DNA of 64,000 nucleotides from Lachnospiraceae bacterium (GCA_017439675.1 JAFSIQ010000009.1:36497-100496), one strand, 5' to 3'. Positions 44,064-54,176 are shown, numbered from the stretch's first letter. Notes: generated by a model not told the origin, from the letters alone. Numbers and translations are program-made.

Positions 44064-45188
44064 ATGTATTTTGAATATAAGATTTTACTTCCTTTGGATT
44101 TACAGATGTTTGCAAAGGAAGGTCCTGGTGGAGAAAAAACAGAGGATGCCACTTCTAAAAAGTTAAAAGATGTAAGAAATGAAGGTAATGTGGCCAAAAG
44201 TACAGAAATTGTTACGGCAGCCACATTAATTTCGTTGTATATTTGTTTGAAATTTGCTGTTGGATTTGTGGGCGAACGTCTTATTCACAGCTTCACTACA
44301 TTTTATACGTTAATACCTAGATATGTAAATGATGGTATTATGGAGGATGGTTTTATCTTTCTGTTGGTGGAATGTGTATTGGATATTGCACTGATTATAG
44401 CTCCATTTTTGCTATTAGGCTGTATCATTGGTTTTTTTAGTAATTCATTACAATTTAAGTTTCAGGTGACCACGAAGCCGTTACAACCCAAGCCTGACAA
44501 GCTGAATCCTCTGAGTGGTTTCAAGAGAATGTTTTCTATGAATACATTGATTGAACTTTTAAAATCGATTGTCAAGATTGTTGCGATTGCTTATATCAGC
44601 TATTCTGTTTTAGTGGAACATGTAGAAGAGTTGTTTTTGTTATATGATATGTCTATCAATCAGGGATTGTTACTTATGTATGATATTATCATGGAGCTTC
44701 TTTTGAAAATATGCATTTTGTTCTGCGTGATTGGTGCAGCAGATTTTATGTACCAAAAGTGGAAATTTAAAGAAGATAACAAGATGACCAAACAAGAGGT
44801 AAAGGATGAGTTCAAAAACCAGGAAGGAGATCCGAAGGTAAAGGGACAACAGCGTCAACGGATGATGCAGGCATCTCAGAGGAGAATGATGGCAGCGATT
44901 CCGCAAGCGGATGTGGTTATTACAAACCCAACTCATTTTGCAGTGGCATTGTCATATAAATCAGGTGAGAATACAGCCCCAGTTGTCGTGGCAAAGGGTG
45001 CAGATTTTTTGGCTGGAAGAATTAAAGAGATTGCAAGAGAGAGCTCTGTGGAAATTGTAGAGAACAAGCCCCTTGCAAGAATGTTGTATTACAACGTGGA
45101 ATTAGGTGCAGAGATACCGCCTGAATTGTATCAAGCAGTGGCAGATGTGTTAGCTTATGTGTATCGCCTGCACAACAAAGTGAGTTAG
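44064..45188 (+). CDS. flhB: flagellar export switch protein FlhB
   Basis: About 374-aa export substrate-specificity switch. LPLDLQMFAKEGPGGEKTE-like N-terminus, four membrane helices, and a cytoplasmic domain with the autocleavage NPTH motif (VITNPTHFAVAL). The frame opens at TTG 44016; TTG 44058 with GGAG five bases upstream and ATG 44064 are more credible, so the exact start is uncertain. Confidence 0.93.
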   Translation: MYFEYKILLPLDLQMFAKEGPGGEKTEDATSKKLKDVRNEGNVAKSTEIVTAATLISLYICLKFAVGFVGERLIHSFTTFYTLIPRYVNDGIMEDGFIFLLVECVLDIALIIAPFLLLGCIIGFFSNSLQFKFQVTTKPLQPKPDKLNPLSGFKRMFSMNTLIELLKSIVKIVAIAYISYSVLVEHVEELFLLYDMSINQGLLLMYDIIMELLLKICILFCVIGAADFMYQKWKFKEDNKMTKQEVKDEFKNQEGDPKVKGQQRQRMMQASQRRMMAAIPQADVVITNPTHFAVALSYKSGENTAPVVVAKGADFLAGRIKEIARESSVEIVENKPLARMLYYNVELGAEIPPELYQAVADVLAYVYRLHNKVS

Positions 45189-45282
45189 TATAATTTTTTG
45201 AGTGGAATTTCGATATAGATTCGTACAAAATTTAATCAAAAGAAAGAGACATAAAGTTTGAAGGACAGGAGGTGAATCGGAT

Positions 45283-47349
45283 ATGAAGAATATAACATTC
45301 AAAGGTGATGTGTTTGTTGGCTTATATTTATTGGCAGCAATTATTTTATTCATTATTCCGATTCCGTCTTTATTACTAGATGTGTTGATTACAGTTAACC
45401 TAATGATTTCTTTAGCGATTTTGTTTAATTGTTTGTATGCAGAAGAGACATTGGCGATGTCTAGCTTTCCGACGATTTTGCTGTTTACTACGGTGTTTCG
45501 GATTGCCCTTAACATTTCCTCTACCAAGCTGATTTTATTGGATGGTAATCCTGGTGTAGTGGTAGAAACCTTCGGTAATTTCGTAGGTGGTGGTAATCTG
45601 GTTGTAGGCGCAATTATTTTTATTGTATTAGTTATCATACAGATGGTAGTTATCAATAAGGGTTCAGAGCGTGTATCTGAAGTAACAGCACGTTTTACCT
45701 TAGATGCGATGCCTGGTAAGCAGATGGCGATTGATGCGGATTTGAATACTGGTGCTATTACCGACAAGGAAGCGATGATTCGTAGAGAGAAAATTCAGCA
45801 GGAGTCCGCATTTTATGGTTCCATGGATGGTGCGACTAAGTATGTTAAGGGAGATGCGACAGCAGGTCTTATTATTACCTTGATTAACCTAGTTGGTGGT
45901 ATCATTATAGGTGTAGCTATGCAGGGAATGGAGATTTCAGAAGCGCTTTCCAGATATACGATTCTAACTATCGGTGATGGTTTGGTATCACAGATACCAT
46001 CTATGTTGATCTCTATTGCAACCGGTATTTTGGTTACTAAGTCAGCAGGAACTACTAATATTGGTGATACTATGATCACTCAATTGTTCCATGCACCACA
46101 GGTGATGTATATGGTTGGTGGCACTTTGTGTTTTTTGGGTGTATTTACTCCGTTGCGAGAAGAGGGTAGAATTTTAATTTACCTTGCAATTGGTTTGATT
46201 TTGATTGTAGCGGGTAGATTGATGCAACAGTCAAAAGAGATAGAATCAATTGAGGATGAGGTAAAAGAAGAAGAAGTTCAGGCAGACGAGATTCGAAGAC
46301 ATGAAAATGTCAACGCTTTGCTACAGGTAGACCCAATCGAGTTGGAGTTTGGTTACGGCATTATTCCTTTGGCAGATGTGAATCAAGGTGGAGACTTGCT
46401 TGACCGTGTGGTTATGATTCGTAGGCAGATTGCGTTGGAATTAGGTGCAGTTGTGCCGATTATTCGTCTTCGCGATAATATTCAGTTGAATCCAAATCAA
46501 TATATTATCAAAATTAAAGGCATTCAGATTAGTGAAGGTGAGATTTTGTTTGACCATTATATGGCAATGAATCCTGGCTATGTGGAGGAAGAAATTACTG
46601 GTATTCCTACATTTGAGCCGTCCTTTCATCTGCCAGCTATCTGGATTACAGAAGCACAACGAGAACGAGCAGAATCTATGGGGTACACCGTTGTTGACCC
46701 GCCATCGATTATTGCTACACATTTGACTGAGATTATTAAGTCACATTTGGATGAGCTACTGACAAGACAGGATGTACAAAACTTAATCAACAATGTGAAG
46801 GAGAATAATACAACATTAGTGGATGAGTTGGTGCCAAAGCTACTTGGTGTTGGTGAAATCCAAAAGGTACTGCAGAATTTGTTATCAGAAGGTATTTCTA
46901 TTCGTGATTTGGTTACTATATTTGAAACGTTGGCTGATTATGCATCTACAACCAGAGATACGGATGTGTTGACTGAATATGTAAGACAACGCTTGAAACG
47001 AGCAATTTCCAATATATATTTTGCAGAAGGTGAAATGACAACTGTGGTTACGCTTGATCCTAAAATTGAGCAGGATATTATGAATTCTATTAAGCAAACA
47101 GAGCAAGGTGCGTACATTACTTTGGATCCAGCTACCACGAAGAAGATTTTGAATTCGGTGGAAACAGAACTTAAAAAGTTGGAAAATCAAGGAAAGGCAC
47201 CGATTATTATTACGTCTCCTATTGTGAGAATGTATTTTAAAAAATTGACAAAGGATTATTTCAAGGATTTAATTGTAATATCCTACAATGAAATAGAATC
47301 TGATGTAGAATTACAATCAATCGGGGTGGTGACAATCAATGATAATTAA
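45283..47349 (+). CDS. flhA: flagellar export protein FlhA
   Basis: 688-aa export gate protein with eight membrane helices in the first 330 residues, the FHIPEP-type signature (RVSEVTARFTLDAMPGKQMAIDADL region near 127-150) and a large cytoplasmic domain that docks export chaperones. AGGAGGTGA before ATG 45283. A 94-base gap from flhB contains a TTTCGATATAG motif. Its end overlaps flhF by 11 bases. Confidence 0.96.
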   Translation: MKNITFKGDVFVGLYLLAAIILFIIPIPSLLLDVLITVNLMISLAILFNCLYAEETLAMSSFPTILLFTTVFRIALNISSTKLILLDGNPGVVVETFGNFVGGGNLVVGAIIFIVLVIIQMVVINKGSERVSEVTARFTLDAMPGKQMAIDADLNTGAITDKEAMIRREKIQQESAFYGSMDGATKYVKGDATAGLIITLINLVGGIIIGVAMQGMEISEALSRYTILTIGDGLVSQIPSMLISIATGILVTKSAGTTNIGDTMITQLFHAPQVMYMVGGTLCFLGVFTPLREEGRILIYLAIGLILIVAGRLMQQSKEIESIEDEVKEEEVQADEIRRHENVNALLQVDPIELEFGYGIIPLADVNQGGDLLDRVVMIRRQIALELGAVVPIIRLRDNIQLNPNQYIIKIKGIQISEGEILFDHYMAMNPGYVEEEITGIPTFEPSFHLPAIWITEAQRERAESMGYTVVDPPSIIATHLTEIIKSHLDELLTRQDVQNLINNVKENNTTLVDELVPKLLGVGEIQKVLQNLLSEGISIRDLVTIFETLADYASTTRDTDVLTEYVRQRLKRAISNIYFAEGEMTTVVTLDPKIEQDIMNSIKQTEQGAYITLDPATTKKILNSVETELKKLENQGKAPIIITSPIVRMYFKKLTKDYFKDLIVISYNEIESDVELQSIGVVTINDN

Positions 47350-48631
47350 AAAATTTCAAGCAAATACAGAGACGGAAGCGATTATGCTTGCAAAGAACGA
47401 CTTGGGAAAAGATGCTATCGTAATGAATATTAAGACGGTTAAGCCGAAAGGGCTCTTTAAAGCTTTTCGTAAAACTTTGGTAGAGGTGACAGCGGCTATT
47501 GATGAAGTAAATGCGAAAGAAAAGATGCCTGAGAAAACAAGTAAGACATCTACGCAATTTAATGCTAAGATTGATGAGAAATTACGTCCGGATTTGGTAA
47601 CCCAGTCCGAAGAGGCTCGTGAGGCAAAGGAGTTAGAGGATAAGCTGAATAACCTTGCCATGTTGTTGGAACAACAGATAGAGAGTCAGAAAAAAGAGAG
47701 TAAACCTAAAGGAAACATAGTCCCTAAAACAGACAGCCCTGATAAAAAGAAGGAATCCGGGTCACAAAAGTCATCTGAGAAGGAAGAGGCAGAGGCACTG
47801 GCAGGAAAGACAAGCTTGAAGGACAAGTCCATTGACTTGATTATTGAACAGTTAACGAACAATGAGGTTTCATTTACTTATGCTAAGCAGATTATTGATG
47901 AAATTACAAATTCAGGGAATATTCGAACATTAGATGACATGCTTTCTTGTGTATATCAGAAAATTATTCTGAAATTGGGTCAGACGAAACCGATTGCATT
48001 TGATAAAGATGACAAGAAACCAAAGGTGATTTTCTTTGTTGGTCCAACTGGCGTAGGTAAGACTACAACAATTGCAAAGCTATCTTCCAAGCTGTTATTA
48101 GAGGAGAAGAGAAAGATTGCGATTTTCACATCGGACACTTATCGTATTGCAGCTGTGGAGCAGATTAAGACCTATGCGAATATTATGTCCATTCCAGTGG
48201 AAGTAATATATGAAGTGAAGGATTTGAAAACTATTCTTCCGAAGTACAAGGAATATGATTATGTTTTAGTAGATACCGCAGGTCGGTCACATAAGAATAA
48301 GGAACAATTTAATGATTTAAAGAAATTGTATGATATATTTTCAGAGTACAGTATGCTCACGTATTTGGTGTTAAGTGCCACTACAAAGTATAAAGATTTG
48401 AAGAATATTACCAATATATATTCTGACATCGGTGAATATAGTTTGATTTTTACTAAGTTGGATGAAACGGATGCAATAGGTAACATTTTGAATATCAAGC
48501 TAGATACCGAAATGCCGTTGTCTTATGTTTCCTACGGACAAAATGTACCGGATGACATCGAAGTGATGAATCCACAGGTCATTGCAAAACAAGTGTTAGG
48601 AGGTGGCGATGGCTATGGATCAGGCAGATAA
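47339..48631 (+). CDS. flhF: flagellar SRP-like GTPase FlhF
   Basis: 430-aa SRP-family GTPase controlling flagellar placement. A basic/acidic N-terminal B domain (about residues 1-150) is followed by the N and G domains: GPTGVGKTTTIAKL (about 236-249), DTAGRSHKN (about 314) and TKLDETDAIG (about 374). Overlaps flhA and flhG at either end, so translation is likely coupled. Confidence 0.95.
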   Translation: MIIKKFQANTETEAIMLAKNDLGKDAIVMNIKTVKPKGLFKAFRKTLVEVTAAIDEVNAKEKMPEKTSKTSTQFNAKIDEKLRPDLVTQSEEAREAKELEDKLNNLAMLLEQQIESQKKESKPKGNIVPKTDSPDKKKESGSQKSSEKEEAEALAGKTSLKDKSIDLIIEQLTNNEVSFTYAKQIIDEITNSGNIRTLDDMLSCVYQKIILKLGQTKPIAFDKDDKKPKVIFFVGPTGVGKTTTIAKLSSKLLLEEKRKIAIFTSDTYRIAAVEQIKTYANIMSIPVEVIYEVKDLKTILPKYKEYDYVLVDTAGRSHKNKEQFNDLKKLYDIFSEYSMLTYLVLSATTKYKDLKNITNIYSDIGEYSLIFTKLDETDAIGNILNIKLDTEMPLSYVSYGQNVPDDIEVMNPQVIAKQVLGGGDGYGSGR

Positions 48632-49496
48632 GTTGAGAGAGAAAGTGGAACTTTTGAAGGAACAGGCTCCGTCCTCGCGAGTGATTGCTGTGACTAGTGG
48701 GAAAGGTGGCGTTGGCAAAACTAGCTTATCGGTTAACCTAGCATTACAGATGCAGGCTCAAGGCAAAAAAGTAGTGATTTTAGATGCGGATTTTGGCTTG
48801 GCAAATGTAGAAATCATGCTAGGAATTCGGCCACAATATAATCTTGCAGATTTAATTTTTAACAATAAATCGATTGAAGAGATTATTACAGAAGGCCCAA
48901 TGGGGGTTGGATTCATTTCTGGTGGCTCTGGTGTACAGGATTTGGTAAATCTTGACAAGGAAAAATTAAAGAGTTTGATTGCAAAGTTGGTAAAACTTGA
49001 TAGCCTGTACGATGTTATTATTATTGATACTGGTGCTGGAATTGCTGATTCTGTCATTGAATTTGTTTTGAGTTCTCCAGAGGTGTTGTTGGTGGTAACG
49101 CCGGAGCCTACCTCGATAACAGATGCGTATTCTCTATTGAAAGCAGTGAATCGAAAGAAGGAGTTTAACAGAGAACAAAAGTCCATTAAGGTTGTGACAA
49201 ATCGTGTTAACAATGTGGAGGAAGGTCAAGAAATATACGACAAAATTAGCATTGTTGTTTCCAAGTTTTTGAATATTCAATTGGAGTATTTGGGATATAT
49301 TCCGTTTGACAAAGGTTTGACCAATGCGGTTGTAGAGCAAAAGCCAATTAGTATGCAAGCACCAAATAGTGATGCATCTTTACGAATCAAGGGTATATGT
49401 GGTAAACTATTAGATGAGGCGTATGAAGATACAGAGAAGGTTGGAATTGCAAAGGTGTTACTTAACTTTATAAAATCCAAGAAAAATAACAGGTAG
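48609..49496 (+). CDS. flhG: MinD/ParA-family flagellar number regulator FlhG
   Basis: 295-aa P-loop ATPase (YlxH/FlhG). Deviant Walker A SGKGGVGKTSLSVNLA near residue 32, Walker B DADFGLANVE near 60, and a hydrophobic C-terminal membrane-targeting helix (LNFIKSKKNNR). GTG 48603 and ATG 48615 are alternatives; AGGAGG at 48598-48603 fits ATG 48609. Works with FlhF. Confidence 0.93.
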   Translation: MAMDQADKLREKVELLKEQAPSSRVIAVTSGKGGVGKTSLSVNLALQMQAQGKKVVILDADFGLANVEIMLGIRPQYNLADLIFNNKSIEEIITEGPMGVGFISGGSGVQDLVNLDKEKLKSLIAKLVKLDSLYDVIIIDTGAGIADSVIEFVLSSPEVLLVVTPEPTSITDAYSLLKAVNRKKEFNREQKSIKVVTNRVNNVEEGQEIYDKISIVVSKFLNIQLEYLGYIPFDKGLTNAVVEQKPISMQAPNSDASLRIKGICGKLLDEAYEDTEKVGIAKVLLNFIKSKKNNR

Positions 49497-49501
49497 GGTG
49501 T

Positions 49502-50227
49502 ATGGATAATAAATTATCAATTGGGGACAAGATCGAATTAGAAAAGATTGAAACTAGGCTTTCAGTAGATCCGGATAAAAAGCCTGAGAAGTATAATAGT
49601 CAGGTTTTGGATGAAGCGCCAAATGACCGTATATATGCAGCTATGCCAATACGGGGAGGGACGGTTGTGCCTTTGGGTGTGGGACAGACATTTTATGCTA
49701 CATTCTTTTCTAACTCTGGATTACTGCGGTGTGAAGTGGTAGTTACTGGTAGATACAAAAAAGGAGGTTTCTTTCTTGTCGAATTAGAACAAAAAAGTTC
49801 CTTACAGAAGGTTCAAAGAAGAGAGTTTTTCCGTTATGAATGTCGGAAGCAGATTCAGTATCGTATTATTGAAGGCGAGGAAAAAGAAATGATTCGAGCA
49901 GGGAATGCTTTCCAGGCAGACGAACACAGTTTGGAGTGGAAAGATGCCATCATGATTGATTTGAGTGGTGGTGGTATTCGGATGGTTTCTTCTGCAAGTG
50001 AAGAAAAAGGGGCTTTTGTTGAGTTGCGCTTTGATATCGAAATTAATGAAGAAGTAGAAATCCTATATGTTTATGCAGAATTACTTCGTTCTGAGCGAAA
50101 TCAGAATAATACAAGTATTTACGATCATCGCATTATGTTTTGGAAGCTAGATAGTGGAACAAGAGAAAAGATTATCCGCTATATTTTTGAACAACAGCGG
50201 AAAAAACGTGCGCAACAATTAGGTTGA
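49502..50227 (+). CDS. PilZ-domain flagellar brake protein (YcgR/YpfA-like)
   Basis: 241-aa protein with an N-terminal YcgR-N-like domain (about residues 1-95) and a C-terminal PilZ domain. The c-di-GMP contact motifs are present: the RREFFR stretch (about 102) for RxxxR and DLSGGGIRM (about 157) for D/NxSxxG. It should slow or stop the motor when c-di-GMP is high. It is the last gene before a strong hairpin. Confidence 0.9.
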   Translation: MDNKLSIGDKIELEKIETRLSVDPDKKPEKYNSQVLDEAPNDRIYAAMPIRGGTVVPLGVGQTFYATFFSNSGLLRCEVVVTGRYKKGGFFLVELEQKSSLQKVQRREFFRYECRKQIQYRIIEGEEKEMIRAGNAFQADEHSLEWKDAIMIDLSGGGIRMVSSASEEKGAFVELRFDIEINEEVEILYVYAELLRSERNQNNTSIYDHRIMFWKLDSGTREKIIRYIFEQQRKKRAQQLG

Positions 50228-50235
50228 TAATATAG

Positions 50236-50281
50236 AAAGTATCATATTATGTTTGTGATTTACATAATATGATACTTTTTT
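50236..50281 (+). terminator. perfect 17-bp terminator hairpin between the flagellar and chemotaxis units
   Basis: AAAGTATCATATTATGT and its exact complement flank a 9-base loop, and the right arm runs into TTTTTT. This is a strong intrinsic terminator splitting the 35-kb block after the PilZ gene. Confidence 0.85.
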
Positions 50282-50335
50282 GGTTTGGAATATTACTATA
50301 CACTTATGTGAAGATGAATGTCTGCTATAATACCA

Positions 50336-50341
50336 TTATCA
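50336..50341 (+). promoter_or_regulatory. -10 element upstream of cheB
   Basis: TATAAT sits 18 bases before the cheB start, downstream of the terminator. No convincing -35 is seen at 50313-50318. The position supports a separate promoter for cheB to the YceG-like gene. Confidence 0.45.
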
Positions 50342-50359
50342 GAGAATAGAGGTGAAGGT

Positions 50360-50956
50360 ATGTCTGTAAACACAATTCGTAAGCTTGTAATAATCGCTAG
50401 TTCCACAGGCGGACCGAAAGCGTTGCATCGTGTAATACCGAAGTTGTCTAAGCGTTTGGACGCACCTGTTGTTATTGTACAGCATATGCCGAAGGGGTTT
50501 ACTGAAACCTTGGCAAAGCGATTAGATGAAACAAGTACAATTAAGGTTACTGAAGCGGTGAATGGTGAGGTTCTTGAAAAAGGGCATGTGTATTTAGCAA
50601 AGGGCGGAACACATTTAACCTTGACAAGAAATCATATAGGCGAAATTGTTGTGTGTGAAGATTATTCTGAGCCAGTTAACGGTTTGCGACCCTGTGCAGA
50701 TATTACTTTTGCCAATGTTGCTTCTCTTCAGTTAGAGCAAGTTATATGTACTGTTTTGACTGGCATGGGAAGTGATGGATACGAAGGGATTAAGAACCTT
50801 CGTATGAAACAAAAAACTTATACAATTGCACAGCATAAGGAAACTTGTGTAGTTTATGGGATGCCCAAAGCAATTGTAGAACATAATTTGGCAGACCAAG
50901 TGTTGCCATTAGAAGACATAGGAACCAAAATCACAGAAAAGGTGGGGGTGTTTTAA
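50360..50956 (+). CDS. cheB: CheB methylesterase domain protein lacking a receiver domain
   Basis: 198-aa stand-alone CheB catalytic domain. The triad appears intact: Ser in ASSTGGPKAL (about residue 14), His in VQHMPKGFT (about 41) and Asp in TGMGSDGYEG (about 137). The usual N-terminal receiver of CheB (about 120 aa) is absent, and there is no room for it upstream because the terminator and -10 element occupy the region. The frame starts at 50318, but GAGGTGAAGG before ATG 50360 sets the start. Regulation of receptor demethylation therefore must not depend on direct phosphorylation of this protein (inference). Confidence 0.9.
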   Translation: MSVNTIRKLVIIASSTGGPKALHRVIPKLSKRLDAPVVIVQHMPKGFTETLAKRLDETSTIKVTEAVNGEVLEKGHVYLAKGGTHLTLTRNHIGEIVVCEDYSEPVNGLRPCADITFANVASLQLEQVICTVLTGMGSDGYEGIKNLRMKQKTYTIAQHKETCVVYGMPKAIVEHNLADQVLPLEDIGTKITEKVGVF

Positions 50957-50957
50957 C

Positions 50958-53021
50958 ATGGATTTAAGTCAATATCTCGAGATTTTTATTGATGAGACAA
51001 AGGAACATTTGCAGACATTGAATGATCAGGTGTTAATATTGGAGGCAGAGCCAGATAATATTGACACAGTGAATGAGATTTTTAGAGCGGCTCATTCCTT
51101 GAAGGGTATGGCTGGAACAATGGGATTTAAGCGCATGCAGCGTTTGACACATGATATGGAGAATGTGTTCTCTGAGGTGCGTAATGGCAAGATGAGTGTT
51201 ACGCCAGATTTAGTGGATGTCGTGTTCAAGTGCTTGGATGCGGTGGAAGAATATTTGGATTGTATTATGAATTCCTCTGATGAGGGCGAGAACGATAATG
51301 AAGATGTAATTGCAGCGCTGAATGCGTGTTTAGAAGCGGACAGTAGTTCTGTTGCTGATGTAGAGGATGAGGCACCAGTTGTAGTGAAGGAAGAATCGGT
51401 TTCTGAAGGTGACAAGCGCAAGTTTTTGGATATTCCTATTGCTGATTTTGAGAAGAATGCAATCAGTGAGGCAAAGGCAAAGGACATGAATGTATACGGT
51501 GTTACTGTTTACATTGATGAGAACTGTATGTTAAAAGCTGCACGTGCATTTTTAGTGTTTAAAGGATTAGAAGATGTAGGAGAGATTATCAAGTGTATTC
51601 CTGTTGTTCAGGATATTGAAGATGAGAAGTTTGATTTTGATTTTTCTATGATTGTTATCTCTGCAAAACCGATGGATGCAGTGAAGAAAGTAATTGCAAA
51701 TGTTTCAGAAATTAAAGAAGTTATCATTGAAGAATATGAAGTTCCGAGTGATGTTGAAGTGGTAAGTTCTGTACAGGTACAGAAGGAAGCGGATACAGTC
51801 AAGAAGGAAGATACAAAGAAGAAAGCAGCTACACCGGCTAAGACTAGTAGCAAACCGGTTGCAAACCGTTCTGTTCGTGTAGACATTGAAAAGTTAGACG
51901 TACTTATGAATCTTGTTAGTGAGCTGATTATCGCAAAGAATGGATTGGTTTCTGTAAGTAATACACAAGAGGAAAACAGAACTTCCGTACAGAGCTTCAA
52001 TGAACAGATTGAATATTTGGAGAGAGTAACTACCAATCTTCATGAATCGGTTATGAAAGTTCGAATGGTTCCGATTGAAAGTGTTGTAAACCGTTTCCCT
52101 AGAATGATTCGTGACTTATCAAAGAAACTTGGAAAAGAAATGGAATTGATTATGACAGGTGAGGAAACGGAACTTGACCGAACTGTTATCGATGAAATTG
52201 GTGACCCGTTGATGCATATGTTGCGTAATTCTGCAGACCATGGTTTGGAGTCTACTATTGACCGATTAAAGCTTGGTAAGCCACAGGTGGGAACTATTTG
52301 GTTGAATGCATATCAGGATGGTAATAACGTTACCATTGAAGTCGAAGATGATGGTAAAGGTATTGATGTAGAGAAGGTGAAAGCATCTGCTATTGCAAAG
52401 GGACACATCACTGAGGAACAAGCAGAGATGATGTCAGAGAAAGAAGCAGTTGAGCTTCTTTTTAGACCTGCGTTTTCTACTGCAGAGAAGATTTCGGATG
52501 TGTCTGGTCGAGGTGTTGGACTCGATGTTGTTAAGAATAAGATTGAAGGATTAGGTGGCGATGTTGAGGTTACAACCAAGCTTGGCGAGGGAACGAAGTT
52601 TATTATTCGATTACCACTTACACTTGCGATTATTCAGGCACTTATGGTAGAGGTGCGTCATGAGAAGTATGCGATTCCGTTGAATTCTATTGTTACAATT
52701 GAGGATATCATGGTGGATGAGATTAAGTTCGTCCAGCAGAAAGAGGTTATTAACTTACGAGGAAATGTGATTCCTTTGGTTCGCTTAGATGAAATGTTGG
52801 ATTGTCCACCAAGAGAAGAGGAACCAGAAAACCTAGTGGTTGTTATCGTTAAGAAGGGTGACAAGCAGACTGGTCTTGTGATTGATACCCTATTAGGACA
52901 GCAGGAAATTGTTATTAAACCACTTGGCAAGTACATAAATATTCATAAGATGATTAGTGGTGCAACGATTCTTGGTGATGGTGAAGTTGCATTGATTATC
53001 GATTCCAATTCATTGGTTTAG
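50958..53021 (+). CDS. cheA: chemotaxis histidine kinase CheA
   Basis: 687-aa CheA. P1 with phosphorylated His46 in AAHSLKGMAGT, a P2-like CheY-docking domain (about residues 160-270), a Lys/Thr-rich linker (about 275-305), P3 dimerisation, P4 kinase (N box RNSADHGLE near 424, G1 DDGKGID near 464, G2 GRGVGLDVV near 517) and a C-terminal P5 CheW-like domain. It starts 1 base after cheB. Confidence 0.97.
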   Translation: MDLSQYLEIFIDETKEHLQTLNDQVLILEAEPDNIDTVNEIFRAAHSLKGMAGTMGFKRMQRLTHDMENVFSEVRNGKMSVTPDLVDVVFKCLDAVEEYLDCIMNSSDEGENDNEDVIAALNACLEADSSSVADVEDEAPVVVKEESVSEGDKRKFLDIPIADFEKNAISEAKAKDMNVYGVTVYIDENCMLKAARAFLVFKGLEDVGEIIKCIPVVQDIEDEKFDFDFSMIVISAKPMDAVKKVIANVSEIKEVIIEEYEVPSDVEVVSSVQVQKEADTVKKEDTKKKAATPAKTSSKPVANRSVRVDIEKLDVLMNLVSELIIAKNGLVSVSNTQEENRTSVQSFNEQIEYLERVTTNLHESVMKVRMVPIESVVNRFPRMIRDLSKKLGKEMELIMTGEETELDRTVIDEIGDPLMHMLRNSADHGLESTIDRLKLGKPQVGTIWLNAYQDGNNVTIEVEDDGKGIDVEKVKASAIAKGHITEEQAEMMSEKEAVELLFRPAFSTAEKISDVSGRGVGLDVVKNKIEGLGGDVEVTTKLGEGTKFIIRLPLTLAIIQALMVEVRHEKYAIPLNSIVTIEDIMVDEIKFVQQKEVINLRGNVIPLVRLDEMLDCPPREEEPENLVVVIVKKGDKQTGLVIDTLLGQQEIVIKPLGKYINIHKMISGATILGDGEVALIIDSNSLV

Positions 53022-53033
53022 GAGGTGTAGAAC

Positions 53034-53480
53034 ATGGATGAAGTGACAGTTGTAAATGGTGCAAAACAATATATCGTAGTTAAGCTTGACAATGAGCAAT
53101 ATGGTATTGACATTTCGTTTATTGACAATATTGTTCGTCTGCAACAGATAACTAGAGTGCCTAAGGCACAGTACTTCTTTGAAGGTGTAATTAATTTGCG
53201 TGGTGAGATTATCCCAGTTATGAGTTTGCGCAATAAGTTTGATTTGGATGCAAAGGACAATACTAATTCCACTAGAATTATCATCATTAAACCAGAGAAT
53301 AATGCCAAGATAGGTGTTTTGGTTGATGAGGTACGAGAGGTGGTTACGTTAGAAGAAGATTCGATTGAGAAGGTTGATTACGATGAGCAGGGAATGAATC
53401 TGATGGGTGTTGGCAAGTATAACGACACATTGATTTCATTGTTGAATATTCAGGGTATTATTCAGGAATTAGATGATTAA
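53034..53480 (+). CDS. cheW: chemotaxis coupling protein CheW
   Basis: 148-aa CheW linking receptors to CheA. Motifs QYGIDISFIDNIVR, VINLRGEIIPVMSLR and GVLVDEVREVV are typical. GGAGGTG precedes ATG 53034. Confidence 0.96.
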   Translation: MDEVTVVNGAKQYIVVKLDNEQYGIDISFIDNIVRLQQITRVPKAQYFFEGVINLRGEIIPVMSLRNKFDLDAKDNTNSTRIIIIKPENNAKIGVLVDEVREVVTLEEDSIEKVDYDEQGMNLMGVGKYNDTLISLLNIQGIIQELDD

Positions 53481-53564
53481 TAGATGGGGCTGATTGTTTA
53501 GTAACCTTTCATTTGTGGTTGAATCAGATAAGTTGGTTTGATTGAAGCAATTGGAGGTGTGTGT

Positions 53565-54176
53565 ATGGAAGAACTTACAAGTATGAAACTGGATGTCTTA
53601 CGTGAAATTGGCAATATCGGTGCAGGCAACGCAACAACTGCGTTGTCTGTCATGCTGAATTCCAATTTGCGAATGGAGTCGCCAGTTGTTAAAGTTTTAG
53701 ATTTTGATGGTATACCGGAACTGGTAGGCGGTGCAGATGCAATTGTCGCAGCAGTATTGACTCGTTTTAGTGGAGAGGTAAGTGGTATGATGCTATTTAT
53801 CCTTGAGATAGAAGAGGCGAAGAATTTAGCTGGGACAATGCTTGGCAAAACTTATCCTGAGAAATTCGAAGGTTTTGATCATATGGATAAGTCAGCGTTG
53901 AAAGAGGTTGGCAATATTTTGATGAGTTCTTATATCAATTCGATTGGAACTTTGACAAATTTGAAGTTTCGTACAGAGCCGCCGGCTATTTGCGTGGATA
54001 TGGCTGGGTCTGTAATGAGTTTGCCGATTAGTCAGCTTGGACAAATCGGAGATAAGGCGTTAGTAATCGATTCAAAATTCTTAGATAACGAAAGACCAAT
54101 TAACGGCTTTTTAATGCTGGTAACGGATGAAATGTCCTACCAGAAGATTTTTGAATCTCTTGGAATTGGGTGTTAG
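53565..54176 (+). CDS. cheC: CheY-P phosphatase CheC
   Basis: 203-aa CheC with two active-site helices, REIGNIGAGNATTAL (about residue 12) and KEVGNILMSSYINSI (about 110), each carrying the Glu/Asn pair. The frame opens at TTG 53538 but GGAGGTG favours ATG 53565. It forms the CheC-CheD adaptation pair with the next gene, whose start follows 1 base after the stop. Confidence 0.94.
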   Translation: MEELTSMKLDVLREIGNIGAGNATTALSVMLNSNLRMESPVVKVLDFDGIPELVGGADAIVAAVLTRFSGEVSGMMLFILEIEEAKNLAGTMLGKTYPEKFEGFDHMDKSALKEVGNILMSSYINSIGTLTNLKFRTEPPAICVDMAGSVMSLPISQLGQIGDKALVIDSKFLDNERPINGFLMLVTDEMSYQKIFESLGIGC

